64,000 nt of DNA from Schistosoma haematobium (GCF_000699445.3 NC_067196.1:1364001-1428000), one strand, 5' to 3'; positions 31,458-43,175 are shown, numbered from the stretch's first letter. Notes: a model not told the origin generated them from the sequence alone. Numbers and translations: made by a program.

Positions 31458-31746
31458 AAGTAGAGAAGAAGCTAAACGTCGGGAACGTGTATGGGCTACA
31501 TTAAGTGAAACTGCCAAAGGCAATCCATTGTATGCTGTGGTTATGAAAGAAGCATCAGTTTCAAATAGAGAATTGCCAAATTCAGTTGCTCCTAATTCAA
31601 TTTCATCACCATCTCCCATGGGTGACCATTGTGTAAATAATGGGACTCCATCTACGAGTAACACTGAAAATGATGACGGTCCTCTTGGTGCAGATGAAGA
31701 CGTTAGCGGTTCATTGATGAATCTTCAACGTGAAGCGGAGGATGAT
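31458..31746 (+). CDS. PPP2R5: PP2A B56 exon, charged helix and variable C-terminal region
   Basis: From TTTCAG to a GTATGT donor. It starts KSREEAKRRERVWATLSETAKGN, matching the basic helix after the B56 core (KEREEAW in vertebrates), then runs into a Ser/Asn/Pro-rich segment and an acidic stretch (ENDDGPLGADEDV, EAEDD). That low-complexity part looks lineage-specific and probably disordered. The donor choice is fixed by phase 0 with the next exon. Confidence 0.92.
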
Positions 31747-31849
31747 GTATGTAGAATAAAATTTAATGCATTACATTAGATACTACAGAAGATTATAACG
31801 CTGACATTTAATCAGTTTTAAAATTATCTGCAAATCATATTTATTAAGT

Positions 31850-32330
31850 CTGGTGCACTAATCGGTTGAGCTACTAATTTCCAGACTCCTGTAATATTTG
31901 ACACTTTGACTGTGGTTGATTTGAGGAAGTGAAACCACCTAAGCACCTCTGGAGCTACTGCCGTTCCCAAGCCCGGATAAAGAAGGAGGGTTGGGCATAG
32001 GGTTATAGACCCCATCCCGTAGAAAACTAACTCTAAAAAAACGCTAACAAAAAAAATAATTCAAAGCATTTGAACTCTGTCCTGGCAGTTAGGAGGTCTT
32101 CATTTAGAAGAGTCATGACGCCTCATAGTGAAAGCCGAGTTCTTTCAGAAGTCACGAGGCTGATGCCTCTTCTGAAAACCAGAGCATCCATTAATTTAGG
32201 TACATGAAATGTTCGTACAATGTGTAAGACCGGGAGAGTCTTCTGAACTGCTGCAAAAATGATGAGATACATCCTGGAGTTGCCTCGAATCATACACAGA
32301 CAACAAATGTTATCCATAGTTTATAAATGA
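31850..32330 (+). pseudogene. LINE 5' fragment (5' UTR and endonuclease start)
   Basis: A G/C-richer block (AGCACCTCTGGAGCTACTGC, GAAGGAGGGTTGGGCATAG) leads into a decayed frame with S.R...R.LMTPHSE, SRG.CLF.., AAKMMRYILELPRI. This resembles the start of the RTE-like LINE whose later part is at 13.0-13.5 kb. It is truncated at 32,330. Confidence 0.5.
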
Positions 32331-32814
32331 TCTTGAGATTCATTTATATGCTTCTAGAAAATATACTTAAACTAAGAATGAGTTTCATATTTGGTTCCTT
32401 AGGTTGAGTAAAGAAATTATCATAAAGGCTCTGATTGTATTAGTTTTAACGACAACAAAATCCAATACTACCGGAAGTATACGTTCGAGCTACAAATCCC
32501 TATCACTTCAAAATGTTTGAGGTTTCTATACAATTTTTACATTGATTTATGTAATGCCAATTGACGAATTAACGTAGATATTTTATCACAATGAGACTTT
32601 CCCACAGTTGTAAATAAAAAACAATAATTTAACGACTTATTAAGTTTAATTGTAACTTGTTCACGAAGTACAGATTTCTTTATTCAGCTTTCAGCCACGC
32701 TGCATGAGGTCTGGTGATAAGTATCTGATTAAAAAGGCGTAGTAGGTATACGGGATCCCGACGTAAAATTTCTTTCCGTAATCACTAAATGTTTTAATAC
32801 TTAATTTATTTGTC

Positions 32815-33345
32815 AGTCAGCTACAGCGTAGGACCAGGCACATATATGCATCGCTCCAAGTTGCCACACCTCATTAGCACAACAACATAAACACCGGATT
32901 CATAGTAGTTAATTCAATGGTAGTAATATATAAAATAAGGATTGCATATAAGGACATAGTATAGGAAGAAAGAATTAGTCCATAGAAAGAAAGATATGAA
33001 GCGATTGTGATTTCATAGTGTAAGGGAAGACAAAGAGTGTATATACCGACGCCATTGTGATCGATTCTGAACCATGTCACTCAGAGTCCCAACCATTGGT
33101 TACGATAGTCACGTGGACTCCAACCAGTTAGTCTGCATTTATCAATATGGCTCAGATAAGAAGTTAGTGACTTCAAGCACTGATGCCACATTTAGGTTTG
33201 GCCGCCCCTAACTTTCTTCCAACCATCTCCAATACCGGATAGCAGTGCGCGTCGTGGTAATCGGTGTTCAGGCATACGTAACACGTGGCCCAACCATCTC
33301 AGTCGATGAAGATTCATAACCTCACCTACTAATATACCATTATTC
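32815..33345 (-). pseudogene. LINE RT C-terminus and 3' end (TGAC-tailed family)
   Basis: - strand: GEVMNLHRLRWLGHVLRMP, HRLPRRALLSGIGDGWKKV, RGGQ, then SLTSYLSHIDKCRLTGWSPR, and the 3' UTR ending GTCCTACGCTGTAGCTGACT at 32,815. Same family as 44,560-45,075 on the opposite strand. Confidence 0.82.
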
Positions 33346-33459
33346 TCTAATACCCTGCCTCTAACCCTTATTTAATTTACACCAAACAATTAATCTGAGC
33401 AATTATATAAAAAAGTACGAGTAAACATAGATTTATCGCTTATCTAATTTATTTTTCAG

Positions 33460-33612
33460 ACGGAACTTCGTGGTATAATCAATGAACGACGTCGTGATAA
33501 ACTTCCTATGATTCAACGAAAATCAGAGCTTCCTCATAGTCAAACTACTATACGTGCTCTTGAACAACATCGTCGTCCAGATGAATATTTAAAAACTCAA
33601 CCTGACAGCTAA
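33460..33612 (+). CDS. PPP2R5: PP2A B56 terminal exon with stop
   Basis: From TTTTTCAG. It encodes TELRGIINERRRDKLPMIQR, then KSELPHSQTTIRALEQH and stops TAA after QPDS. The RKSELP plus ALE.H..A/P-E pattern is the conserved tail of gamma/delta-like B56 subunits. The 3' untranslated region begins at 33,613. Confidence 0.94.
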   Translation, partial: TELRGIINERRRDKLPMIQRKSELPHSQTTIRALEQHRRPDEYLKTQPDS

Positions 33613-34998
33613 GGTTTACAAGAACAGCAATCATTTTTTTTTCTAAAAAAATTATTATTATTGGCTAAGTATCCCGGTCTCAGCAGTTTTTTTGGCACAC
33701 ACACACACACTTGTGAATGTAAAAAAAAACATATAGTATAGAGTATATGCTTCAGTTGTTTTTTTCCCCCACAGATATAGCGAACTGTTGAGATGTCAGT
33801 TTCTCTGAAACTCTTCAGTGTTAACTTTACTTAGTTAAATCATCAGTTTATCTTGTATTTGTTTCGAAGATGTTCATTGTTATTGTTGTACAATGAATGT
33901 TCTTTTCATTGTTTTTGTGTTTACTATGGCCTTTCAATCTTCTTCTTGTTCGTGTTGTTCTAATCATTCGACACATTTGTATTATCTCTTACCCTTTTTC
34001 CACCCTCCTCCCTTCCTCACCCACCGCCGTTTTTTTTTTGTCTAACATAAGCATCAACAACAACAAAGAAAGAAGAAAAGTAAGATTTCACTTTAATTCA
34101 GTATTCCAGTTTATTGTTTTACACCTTTTTTTGGTCGGTTTGTTTTATTTGTTTCGTAATTAAAATCCATTCATTGTTTTGTTTAAGTAAGTACTATATT
34201 ACTAAGTAGAAATGAGTAATATTTTTAGCTTCCGATAATCTTGAATAGAAATTAATGTTTGTTTTGTTTGTTCATTACCATTTCCCCCCCCAACTTTATT
34301 ATTTGATTTAACTTGAACTCATCAAGAGTTCACGTATACTTGTGCAAACATTGATAACCTAGTCATAAGTATCAAAGTATCTATATATACATGATTTATA
34401 TTATTATTATGACTTTTAATAGGAATGTTGTTTCTCAGGTCTCTCACTCTCTCTCTCTCATTTCTCTTTAACACGTATCACTGATTGATTGATTGATTGA
34501 TTAAAGAGAATGGTAATTATTGTCTGTTCTGAATCTATGTGATCTTGTCTAATTTTTTTGTTTTTTTTTGTGAATGAAGTTTCAATTTGTCTATTTATTA
34601 TTCTTTAGTATTATTTGATCAATTTCTATCTTTAATTCACCATGTGTACCATTTTGTTATGAGATAATAAAAAACTAAGGTGGTATAAATAAATAAATAA
34701 GTAATAGTCTATAAGAATAAATGTGATTGTTGATTATGTGTATTCTAACTTCTTCTTCTCCTCCTCCTTCTTCTTCTTCTTCTTCTTCTTCTTCTTCTTC
34801 TATATCATTTTGCTACAGACCAACATTCATTGCATATATTTGTGTAATCATTTGTATTCGAATAACTGATATACAAATATATATATATATATTTACTTAC
34901 AAAGTTCTTGTGCCATGTTTACTTCAAGTTGTAAACAAATAGCTGAGGTTATTTTACTGTGTAATAACTGTTTAATGATGATGCACTAGGTTGAGTAT
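33613..34998 (+). other. B56 3' UTR and downstream low-complexity DNA
   Basis: After the stop the sequence is T-rich, with a short CA run near 33,698, a C-run near 34,285, CT repeats near 34,447, GATT repeats near 34,483, CTT repeats at about 34,765-34,800 and an AT run near 34,876. AATAAA-like hexamers occur near 34,665 and 34,690, so the transcript may end there, but I cannot place the poly(A) site. No gene is visible. Confidence 0.5.
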
Positions 34999-35077
34999 AT
35001 TTATTTGGAATATATAAATGTTGATACAAGGAGGCACTCTAAATAGATATACATCACATATAAGTCACTTGATTTGT
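34999..35077 (-). repeat. Repeat A, tail part left of a repeat R insertion
   Basis: TATTTATTTGGAATATATAA, GATACAAGGAGGCACTC and ACTTGATTTGT are the 3' part of repeat A. The copy continues at 35,614. CACTTGATTTGT (35,066-35,077) is duplicated at 35,614-35,625. Confidence 0.85.
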
Positions 35078-35613
35078 CTCGACCGTTGTTGTTAGCTTGA
35101 CGTGGTGGTCGGGCTTGCCTATCGTGATGAAGCAACGGAGCTATATTAGCTGGAACAACTGTTCCTCAAGGTCCTACCATGTCAGACAGGTCGGTTGAAG
35201 AGCGGTAAGACTAAAAACAACAAACCCAAGGTCCGAAGGCGAAGTCGTACTGCTGACTGTACAGAGGTATGACAACAGTAAGGTGTTTCCTTCAGACAAG
35301 GAGGGGTGGGGTTAGAGAAGGTCGAGCCTAAAAATGCACACCGCCTTGTCCCATGGATATCCGTCTCCGGCAGTAAGGTCTCAACAAGTACGGAGCTAAC
35401 ACAAAAATTACCTATAAAAGGTCGTGTGTGACCGACCTCAAGCAATTGTCCCTTGGGCACTGCGGTCACGCTCCCAAGTCACTAAGACCACCTCTAATCC
35501 AATTTCCTTTTCAGGTACATCCAGAAGAACCCTTCCATGGTGTGGGCAACCGGGAAGTGATGACCGCCCTCATACCTCTAACAGCACTCAAGACCACTAT
35601 TTTCATAATCAAC
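35078..35613 (+). mobile_element. Repeat R (about 536 bp) inserted in repeat A
   Basis: It begins CTCGACCGTTGTTGTTAGC and includes TACCATGTCAGACAGGTCGG, CCATGGATATCCGTCTCC, GTCGTGTGTGACCGACC and CATGGTGTGGGCAACCGGG, shared in reverse with 19.8-20.3 kb. It is flanked by 12-bp duplications CACTTGATTTGT. No motif for a transposase or RT; probably a non-autonomous retroposon. Confidence 0.85.
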
Positions 35614-36060
35614 CACTTGATTTGTGTATGAGCTATGATATTACTCGGATTCCTAAACCGAAGCAGGTGATTTTCATAAAGAGTCAGTCACATCCGGAGT
35701 TTTCGACTTAAAAATCTAATCCACAAGGTAGTGGAACAACGTCAGGAGATACAGTCTCATATTAGCCGATGACTAAACGATTGGTTCATGCTTCATTTGT
35801 TCCCTCACGATCCTGGAGCTAATTCATGTGGATCATTGGTTTAGAATCAGGGTTTTCTAACTCCCTTAAGTGTACTCTCCGTGACCAACCAACTTGGTTG
35901 GAGCGCTGAATGTTTGCTTTCGTCCTCTCAATTTCGTAAACAACACTCCTGGTGTGAGTAGGACTTCCGTGGCAGTGGTTGTATGCACGTGACCATGTGA
36001 GAGCGTTTCGAAAGGCTGAACTCACCCCATCCTCAGCCATAACAGGGTATTCGGGGGCTG
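35614..36060 (-). repeat. Repeat A, remainder right of the repeat R insertion
   Basis: Continues TGTATGAGCTATGATATTAC, AACTAAACGATTGGTTCATG-like middle, and the head CATAACAGGGTATTCGGGGG. Confidence 0.85.
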
Positions 36061-36830
36061 AATTTTCTTAGGAGTTCAAACAGCTTTAAAACTCAGTTTT
36101 ATAAACGCTTAATTACTCGACTTAGTCGTAGCTTCTAAAAAAAGCATTAATCGCACTAATTTGTTTCTCGTAGTACTGGAATTGTAAATTACCTATTTAG
36201 GGGGTTTCAATATTTAACTATGAATCATGAAGTTGAAATTGTTCATTTAATGTCGTTGAATAATGTTTATAGCCCATACATAATTGACTGTAACAGTGGG
36301 TGATATTATTATTTTTGAGTATATTTTAATTTAAGCGTTTAGTAAGTGACTACTTATGATATTTCAATGTAGTCATGGTTAATTTGTACATTATTGTAAA
36401 CCTATTTCGATTTACAAAATTTATTATTTTCAAGGATTCTTCTGTGTTACATCAGTAAATGCTGATTTATTCATGACTACTAAATTACTCATTAGACAAT
36501 TCAATAATTTACTAGTTAGTGTACCAAATCCAACTCCAACCATTTGCACCTCTTATAATAACCACATCTACAATGATCTTCCTCTGTTAGCAAGTGTCTA
36601 GCAAGCAACTATCATACATTCACAGTATAACAGTGGCTGAACTTGATAATGCAATAAACTTTAAAATATTCGATTACAAATTCGAATCTCAACTGTTTTC
36701 AGTTTACTTACTTAATTACAGGGATACTGATACTGAGTCTTGTATGTTTACTGAATGAAGAAAGATATACCCACTCTGCAGTTAGAAATATGTAGATTAT
36801 CGTCATATCTAAAATATTGCTGTTGTATCC
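36061..36830. other. No recognisable feature
   Basis: AT-rich intergenic DNA downstream of B56. Confidence 0.35.
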
Positions 36831-36833
36831 CGA

Positions 36834-37300
36834 TAGGAATAATGAATGGTAATTTTTAGGATCCATTCATGGACCAATACTATGCGCATATTTTTATCGT
36901 ATAATTGTTATGTAACTAAACTGCTCATATTCATGGCCCTCTTATTATGAGCTTTATTTTGACCTATGAACTATTATTACACGTCTTACCATTCATGAAT
37001 TATTCCCTGTCTGTTAATCGCTACCTCCCTCATTCACAGCCACATCTGGCTAATTCTTGTACAAATGTTGTTTCATATTTTATTGGTACGTTGTGATCGG
37101 TTTGTTTGGTATATAAACTCAGTAAGTTTGAAATATAAGGATTTATATTGCAGAGGCTGAGATTTGCGTTCTGGACTAAACTGGCTGGGCTAGACAGGGA
37201 AACAGGACCAATCAGGACTAGGTTGTTCTCACGCGTTTACGCGTCTTTGGTCCGATCGATAATTCGCTGCGCTCTAATCTGCAGTCCACACGTTGTAACA
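36834..37300 (+). repeat. Candidate solo LTR, copy 2
   Basis: TGTATCCCGATAGG.. to CACACGTTGTAACA, similar in reverse to 13,639-14,148. Contains TTTGGTATATAAACTCAG (TATA-like) followed by TTGCAGAGGCTGAGATTTGC. Abuts a repeat A tail at 37,303. No clear target duplication. Confidence 0.5.
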
Positions 37301-37302
37301 AT

Positions 37303-37430
37303 TTCCTTATTTAAACACACATTATTACAGGGAGGCAGCAAGTATATATGCACTACACAAACCAATCAGTTTGTGTGAGAACTAGTATACTGGCTAGGGG
37401 CCCAAACCGAAGCAGGTTATGTAAAAGATT
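37303..37430 (-). repeat. Repeat A, 3' fragment
   Basis: TTTCCTTATTTAAACACACA, GGGAGGCAGCAAGTATATAT, GGGGCCCAAACCGAAGCAGG. Only the 3' quarter. Confidence 0.75.
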
Positions 37431-38090
37431 GATTCACTAAATAATAGTCAATCATATGTACTTTAGGCGCATAAATTATAGTTACTATGGTCTGGTTCTT
37501 TATTATTGGTCGAGAATTGTATATCTGGGTGCCACGTGATCCAAGTTGCCCAGTATAGTATCAACTATCATGCCCATACACAAGATACCTATTTTTCCAT
37601 CATTATTTCAGATCAATTACTCATACAATACATAATCTTGCTTAAAATGAATATTTGAAATGGGTAATTCAATGGATACTTTTTATTATTCACTGTCACA
37701 TTCTTCATTGTTCGTTACTTGAGCATGATTTTGTATTTGCTTTAATAGCTAAGTTGAAGGCGCAACATTATTGTTTATCTAAATCACTTGAATACGTTTT
37801 GCTTTTAATCTATTGAGAATCTCAATGTAGATGGAAAGTAAATAGATTGATGTTACCTATATTTTGAAATTTTCTCAACGTTAGATCTTGGATTGCTTGT
37901 GAATCACAATCAGGAAGCCTCATTTCAACAGTTAAGGTTCATGGACTGGCAAATACTGTGGAAGCCTTCCAGTATACGAAAGGTAGAGATGGCTGTAAAA
38001 AATAATGCAATGCTCTGAAATATGTTAGCAGAGGCAAAATGTTTGTGTGAATTCCACCACTCAACAAAACTAGTACTCTTTCGTTGTTAC
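37431..38090. other. No recognisable feature
   Basis: AT-rich intergenic DNA. Confidence 0.35.
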
Positions 38091-38094
38091 CTAA

Positions 38095-38335
38095 GACAGA
38101 TAAACAATTCTATATTCCCTTACTTTTTTCTCTTTCCAAATTTATTTCACTGGATTATACTCCTTGAATAACATCTTCAAACCCTAATTTTTCTTATTAC
38201 AGCTTAGAATTTTACTACATCTAGCACTACGGGATTTGAATCAACCACTACATCTCTGTGCTAATGTGGTGTGGCAACTCGAACTGATGTACGTACATAC
38301 GAAGTTCTACGTTGTTACTGACTGACTGACTTAGT
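38095..38335 (+). repeat. LINE 3' end (TGAC-tailed family)
   Basis: TTATTTCACTGGATTATACT, CTACGGGATTTGAATCAACC, and the end TACGTTGTTACTGACTGACT match 6,182-6,500. Confidence 0.8.
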
Positions 38336-38619
38336 ATTTTCATCAAACAGAATTGTCATTTGAAAACTGTAACTCTCTTAGAAAAGGATCTATCCCAGAA
38401 AAACTAACCAATATGTTATAGGTATCAATATCAAGGTTGGACTTGGTAGTTTCAAATAAATTGAGCATTGAGTAGAAAGTTAATGTATTTTTAAGATAGT
38501 GTTATTTTAACTTGTGATAATTTAATTCGGTTGTTTAATTACTCTGAAGAAGTGACAAACATTAAGTCATGAAACGTGAAAAATACAGTTTTTCTATTTA
38601 TAACAAAAAATATATCTGC

Positions 38620-39098
38620 TAAAGGTTTTTGTGGATATTATAGTCATTTTTAATAATTGAATTCATGAGTCAATTGAAGCCAGATCACTATGGAAAACCT
38701 GGAAGCCCTGGATGGCCGTTCCATCATAATATGGGTCTTATCAGCGATGCGTATCAACGATCCCGCCTCGCGAGTTTCAAACCTAGGACCTTCGGACTCG
38801 CGCACAGACGTTTAACCACTAGACGACTGAGCCGGTATCCAACGGTGTTAATATCTAACTTCAACTAATCCACGAAGTTGCACCATTGTCTTCAGGGACT
38901 TACTATCTCACAACAGATCTGGTTGAACTCCACTTGTCATGGCTTCTCACTAGAACTCCAGGAAATATCTCTTGGAGATCTTCACTAGTGAGCATATGAC
39001 GGTGGCGCAACGTCGTGGATAAGTTGAAGTTAGACATTAACACCGTTGAATGCCGGCACAGTGGTCTAGTGGTTAAGCGCTCGCGCACGAAACTGACA
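38620..39098. mobile_element. Hammerhead/tRNA-like element, inverted pair
   Basis: The - strand copy (38,620-38,900): terminal AATTGAATTCATGAGTCAAT, degraded hammerhead (CTGATAAG, near 38,712-38,758), tRNA-like CGAGTTTCAAACCTAGG and CTAGACGACTGAGCCGG, and the CACTTGTCATGGCTTCTCAC arm. A + strand arm follows (about 38,995-39,098) with GTTGAAGTTAGACATTAACA and box A AGTGGTCTAGTGGTTAAGCG, cut off in the tRNA-like part. Confidence 0.7.
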
Positions 39099-39680
39099 AA
39101 AAATATATCCATTATTGATCAATGGATTATTTTAAGGAGCAGTCAATTTTCAATCAATAATTTATCGATTAAAAGAGTAAACATTTGGTCAATACATCGA
39201 TTATCAGATCTGAAACTTCACTGGCTTCTTCAGATCCGTTTCTAAAACATGTTTAAGCACCGAATAATGGTAGTAGTTAATTATTTACACTGTAGTAGTA
39301 GTCGTTGTTGTGGTGTAGTGGTGAGGACAACCGAATTATATACTACTTATGTCAATATAACTAGCACACACTACAGAAGTAGTAGTAGTAGTACTATGAA
39401 AGTAACGAATATCTGATATTTATCCCATATTTCATAGAAAAGATTTATTTACAGATAGATTATTTCATTTTCGAATTTATTCGTTCAGAAGAACTATCAG
39501 CCTAGTGACTTTCGAAGGAACTCAGCTTTCATCATGATACGTCATAACTCTTCTAAATGAAAACCATCCAACTGGTTATGGTTTTTACCCCTATCAATTA
39601 TTAGGTGATAAAATTGGCAATCAGCATACCGACTTATATGACCTTGTTCCTGTGCTAAGCCATTGAATTAAGCAAGCTAA
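39099..39680. other. No gene; one repeat P-type palindrome
   Basis: TATACTACTTATGTCAATAT followed by AACTAGCACAC near 39,337 matches the ends of repeat P. The remainder is featureless. Confidence 0.4.
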
Positions 39681-39689
39681 AATCCGACG

Positions 39690-41171
39690 ATACAACATCA
39701 TTAATATTTGAAAATGTTCAACTCGGTAGTGTAAAAGTAACATGTAGTACGTCAACAGACTGTCCGCAACTGTTCATCCCGAAACCACTGTTACAAAACG
39801 TACCCGAAATTATGCACAATATATCGCATCCGAGAATAAACGCCACTGTGAAGCTAACTGGAGAACGCTTCATATGGACAAACGTGAGTTGGGACACAAG
39901 TATGCATGAATTTTCAAGAAGTCGGAGTACATCGTCATACTAGTTCTGAAGTGGGTTTTTCTCTCCCCTAGACACTAGATTCAAACATATACACATCGAT
40001 ATCGTGGGATCACTGCCGATTTCGAATGGCTACAGATATAATCTTACACGCATCGATAGATTCACGCAATCGCCTGTAGCAGTGCACCTCAGCCGAGTCT
40101 TTAGCCAGCGGTTATCACAACTGATAAAAGAGCTCAATTCGAAAGTTTCCTCTCTTACAGAATTCCTCCGAATTAAACTTATTCGCACAACATTTTACCA
40201 TCCGATGGCAAACGGAATGGCTGAACGTCTAAATAGGCAATTGAAAGCGTTTCTTATAACTGTCATTGTCAACAACGATTGAGCCAATAAACTTTCCCTA
40301 GTCATGTTGGGTTTAAGAACAACAATTAAACGGGATATTGGATGTTGTCTAGCAGAGCTGGTATATGGAGGTACTCTACGTTTACCTGAAGAATCTTTTG
40401 CTTCAGGTAAGTGTTCCTACTGATGTAGACAACAACGTACAGCGCCTAAAGTAGCACATGAACGGTTTAACGACACTTCCCAGATAATGTAAAACTGTAG
40501 TGTCAGTAATTATGGCAAGCCCATATACCTTATTCTAACTTCCGGACATCCTATTTTATTCATTTTACTTGAGCCATATTTTGACCTTGTCAATTATTCG
40601 CTTGTCAGTCTTGACTGTTTTTTATATGAGCGTATATGAGTGTACATTTCATGTCACATGATTCATTGTATGTCTGTAGCTTATTTTGTCTGCCTATAAA
40701 TACTGAGTAACGCTTAATTAAAATGGAGTTGGCTTCCCAGCCATCCTCCCTGTGCGTCATTTTGCTTGGCTCTGTTTCATTCACTTCATATACAAAATAT
40801 ATGTATTCAAATGCCATTCTCGTTAATTGACTTATTTAATTCCGTTATAGACTAACGCGATCTAAGTCGACTATTATAAGCGAGAATCAGCGATAACAAA
40901 CATCTATACGATCTTGGAGTCAGATTCACGAGCCACAACAAAACCACCTTTGAAGCCGAATTATGACGGTCCTTTTAAAGTGATTAAGAGTACAGATAAA
41001 ACAGTTACTGTAGAAAAAGCTAAAAAGACAGATTCAATTGACATCGATCGAGTTAAACCAGCTTTCATAAAAAATGATCATCAACCGAAAAGCACAAATC
41101 CTTCAAAGACAGTTGCATCACCGAAACATGAGTTTCAAACATCAACGACGCAAATGAAGAGATCACAATAA
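39690..41171 (+). pseudogene. Ty3/gypsy integrase remnant
   Basis: Reads TDCPQLFIPKPLL, HNISHPRINATVKLTGERF (HHCC region, Cys pair lost), then HIDIVGSLPISNGYRYNLTR (first Asp) and RIKLIRTTFYHPMANGMAER (Glu near RLNRQLKAFL). The second Asp region is missing. After a stop: LVMLGLRTTIKRDIGCCLAE, VYGGTLRLPEES. The C-terminal segment resumes at 40,914 with LKPNYDGPFKVIKSTDKTVTV and IDIDRVKPAF. About 400 unrelated bases interrupt it at roughly 40,500-40,900. It belongs to a gypsy lineage different from the 51-kb element. Confidence 0.78.
40501..40897 (+). repeat. Possible solo LTR inside the integrase remnant
   Basis: Non-coding text between two parts of the same integrase, beginning TGTCAGTAATTATGGCAAG and ending near AGCGATAACA. 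It has a TATAAATACTGAG box at about 40,696. TG..CA ends and the promoter-like box suggest a solo LTR. No target duplication could be confirmed. Confidence 0.35.
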
Positions 41172-42185
41172 CGACGAAATACGGCCAAAGAGTCAAATGG
41201 CCGCATCTGTATATAGCCACAGTTTTCAATTAACAATTTTTCACTATTTTGAATATAAATTATTCTTCTTCCTCTTCATTATGTACGCACGCATTATTAA
41301 GCTTATGTTATGTATTATAAAACTCGACATACTATGTGTATACTTTTAAGCCTGTATGTAATCTTTGAAAAACGATACCATATCCTACCCTATCCTTTAT
41401 CATTATCTTATTTGGATTCATGGACGTGCGCAAACTCAGATATACATCACTAATGTTAGTATACACACTAGCTTTATCTCAATTCTGTGTAAACCGATAT
41501 CTTCTAACAATTGTAATTATTCTATTCAGTTTATTATTTATTTTGCAAACACAACGACCTTTTTGTATATATCTTTGTTCACTGGGATAGTTAATATATA
41601 GCAACACACCTATGATTTATTTGAATTAGCGTTGATTTCTGTCAAGCCCATTTATTAGCTTATTTAACAGACAACTTTAGTCGGATCGTAGCTATTCTTC
41701 TATTTCTTTGTATTTTTATGATCACCATCATATCTGCATAAACGTGTACACTTGATCACATGTGACAGTCTACTTACATATCGCTCGATAAATCATTCTC
41801 TTTCTCATGTATATATATACATGCTCGAATCCTATTAATAACATTTGCTGGGCATTGATTCTATTTCGCTATAAGTTCACCTTTGTATTTGCTCGCCCAC
41901 ACCATATTAGCCTCTCTGCTCCGAATTCGCTCGATATACTTGTAACTTTGTTATCGTGTTATCCGCCAATAAAATGTAGTCACCGCTTCTTCTTGCCTTT
42001 CGAACACCGTTGAGATTTGTAAAATAATGGTTAACAAGGTGATTGATTGATCAACAAAACTAAGCCACTATAATAGAATTCAGCAATCAGGAGAAATTAC
42101 TTACATTAGTAGCGAAAAAATTATTAACCATTTAAAGGCCCAATTGAAGAGAATCGGGTTTGAACTTGTAACTTAGTAATTAATA
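41172..42185. other. No gene; possibly retroelement 3' sequence
   Basis: It follows the integrase C-terminus. CCAATAAAATG near 41,969 and a T-rich stretch could belong to an old 3' LTR, but I see no second copy. Otherwise featureless. Confidence 0.35.
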
Positions 42186-42189
42186 GAGA

Positions 42190-42950
42190 AATACCTAGCC
42201 CTCCTATCTCATACACACGAACAAATGCAGATAAAGATAGCCAGTGTAGCAGCAGTCTCTGCATCAGTAGGCCTCAACATACAAAAGAGGAAAACCAAGG
42301 TCCTCAAATTCAAAACGGACAACAGCAGGCCAATCACTCCTAATGGCGAAACTGTGGAAGATGTAGAATCCTCCTCCTCGATGAACAAAGAGGTTCAGAT
42401 GCAGACGTAAAGGCGAGGATTGGCAAGGCAGGGGCCGCATTCCTACAATTGAAGAACATATGGAACTGTCTGTCAACCAATATCAAAGTGAGAATCTTCA
42501 ATACGAACGACAAAGCAGTTCTACTATACGGAGCTGAAACTTGGAGAACTACAACATCCACAATCAAGAAGGTACAAGTATTTATAAATAGCTGTCTACG
42601 CAGGATACTTAACATCCATTGGTCGGATACCATCAGAAACAGCCTTCTCTGGGAGAGAACAAACCAGCTTCCAGCTGAAGAGGAAATTAGGAAAAGACGA
42701 TGGAAATGGATAGGACATACATTATGCAAATCATCAAACTGCTTCACGAGACAAACCCTCACTTGGAATCGTGAATGGAAGCGGAAAAGAGGAAGACCAA
42801 ATAACACATTACGTCGGGAAATAGAATCAGATATGAAAAAGATGAATAACAACTGGAAGGAGCTGAAAAGGATTGCCTAGGACAAGGTTGGTTGGAGAAT
42901 GCTGGTAAGCGGCCTATGTTCCTTCGTGAGGAGTAACAGGCGTAAGTAAG
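42190..42950 (+). pseudogene. LINE RT C-terminal fragment and 3' end
   Basis: Frames read [128 protein letters not shown], ending [16 protein letters not shown]. One frame change lies near 42,390. This is the complement of the family fragment at 4.1-4.8 kb. 5'-truncated. Confidence 0.88.
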
Positions 42951-43043
42951 TAATAGACAAATAACAACGAAACTTGAACATTATTTACATATAAAGTTTT
43001 AATATTAAATATATATACAAAAATTTCTTAATTAAAATAATTT

Positions 43044-43175
43044 TTAAAGACCTTCCTGTGTTAAATTATCTAAAAGATTTTGTAATTTTCTTTTTAATAC
43101 AGTTAAACCAGAGAATATAATTGCTCTTGGTTGTAATGATCCACAAGTTTCAATATTGAAATAGAAACGATTTGG
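43044..43175 (-). CDS. POLR2C: RPB3 exon 3 with stop
   Basis: From GTTTAG it encodes PNRFYFNIETCGSLQPRAI, continues IFSGLTVLKRKLQNLLDNLTQ and stops TAA after EGL. The YFNIETCGSL.P motif and the final amphipathic helix match the RPB3 C-terminus, which packs against RPB11. The tail after this helix is shorter than in vertebrates. Confidence 0.94.
   Translation of the reverse strand, partial: PNRFYFNIETCGSLQPRAIIFSGLTVLKRKLQNLLDNLTQEGL

Noticed and set aside
33897..34163. 88-codon ORF with hydrophobic residues downstream of B56
   Set aside because: T-rich 3' UTR sequence gives Phe/Leu-rich frames by chance; no start context or splice evidence.
35182..35711. ORFs of about 95 codons on both strands
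   Set aside because: They lie in repeat R and are not open in the 19.8-kb copy.
42340..42852. 170-codon ORF on the - strand
   Set aside because: Antisense of the LINE RT fragment at 42.2-42.95 kb.
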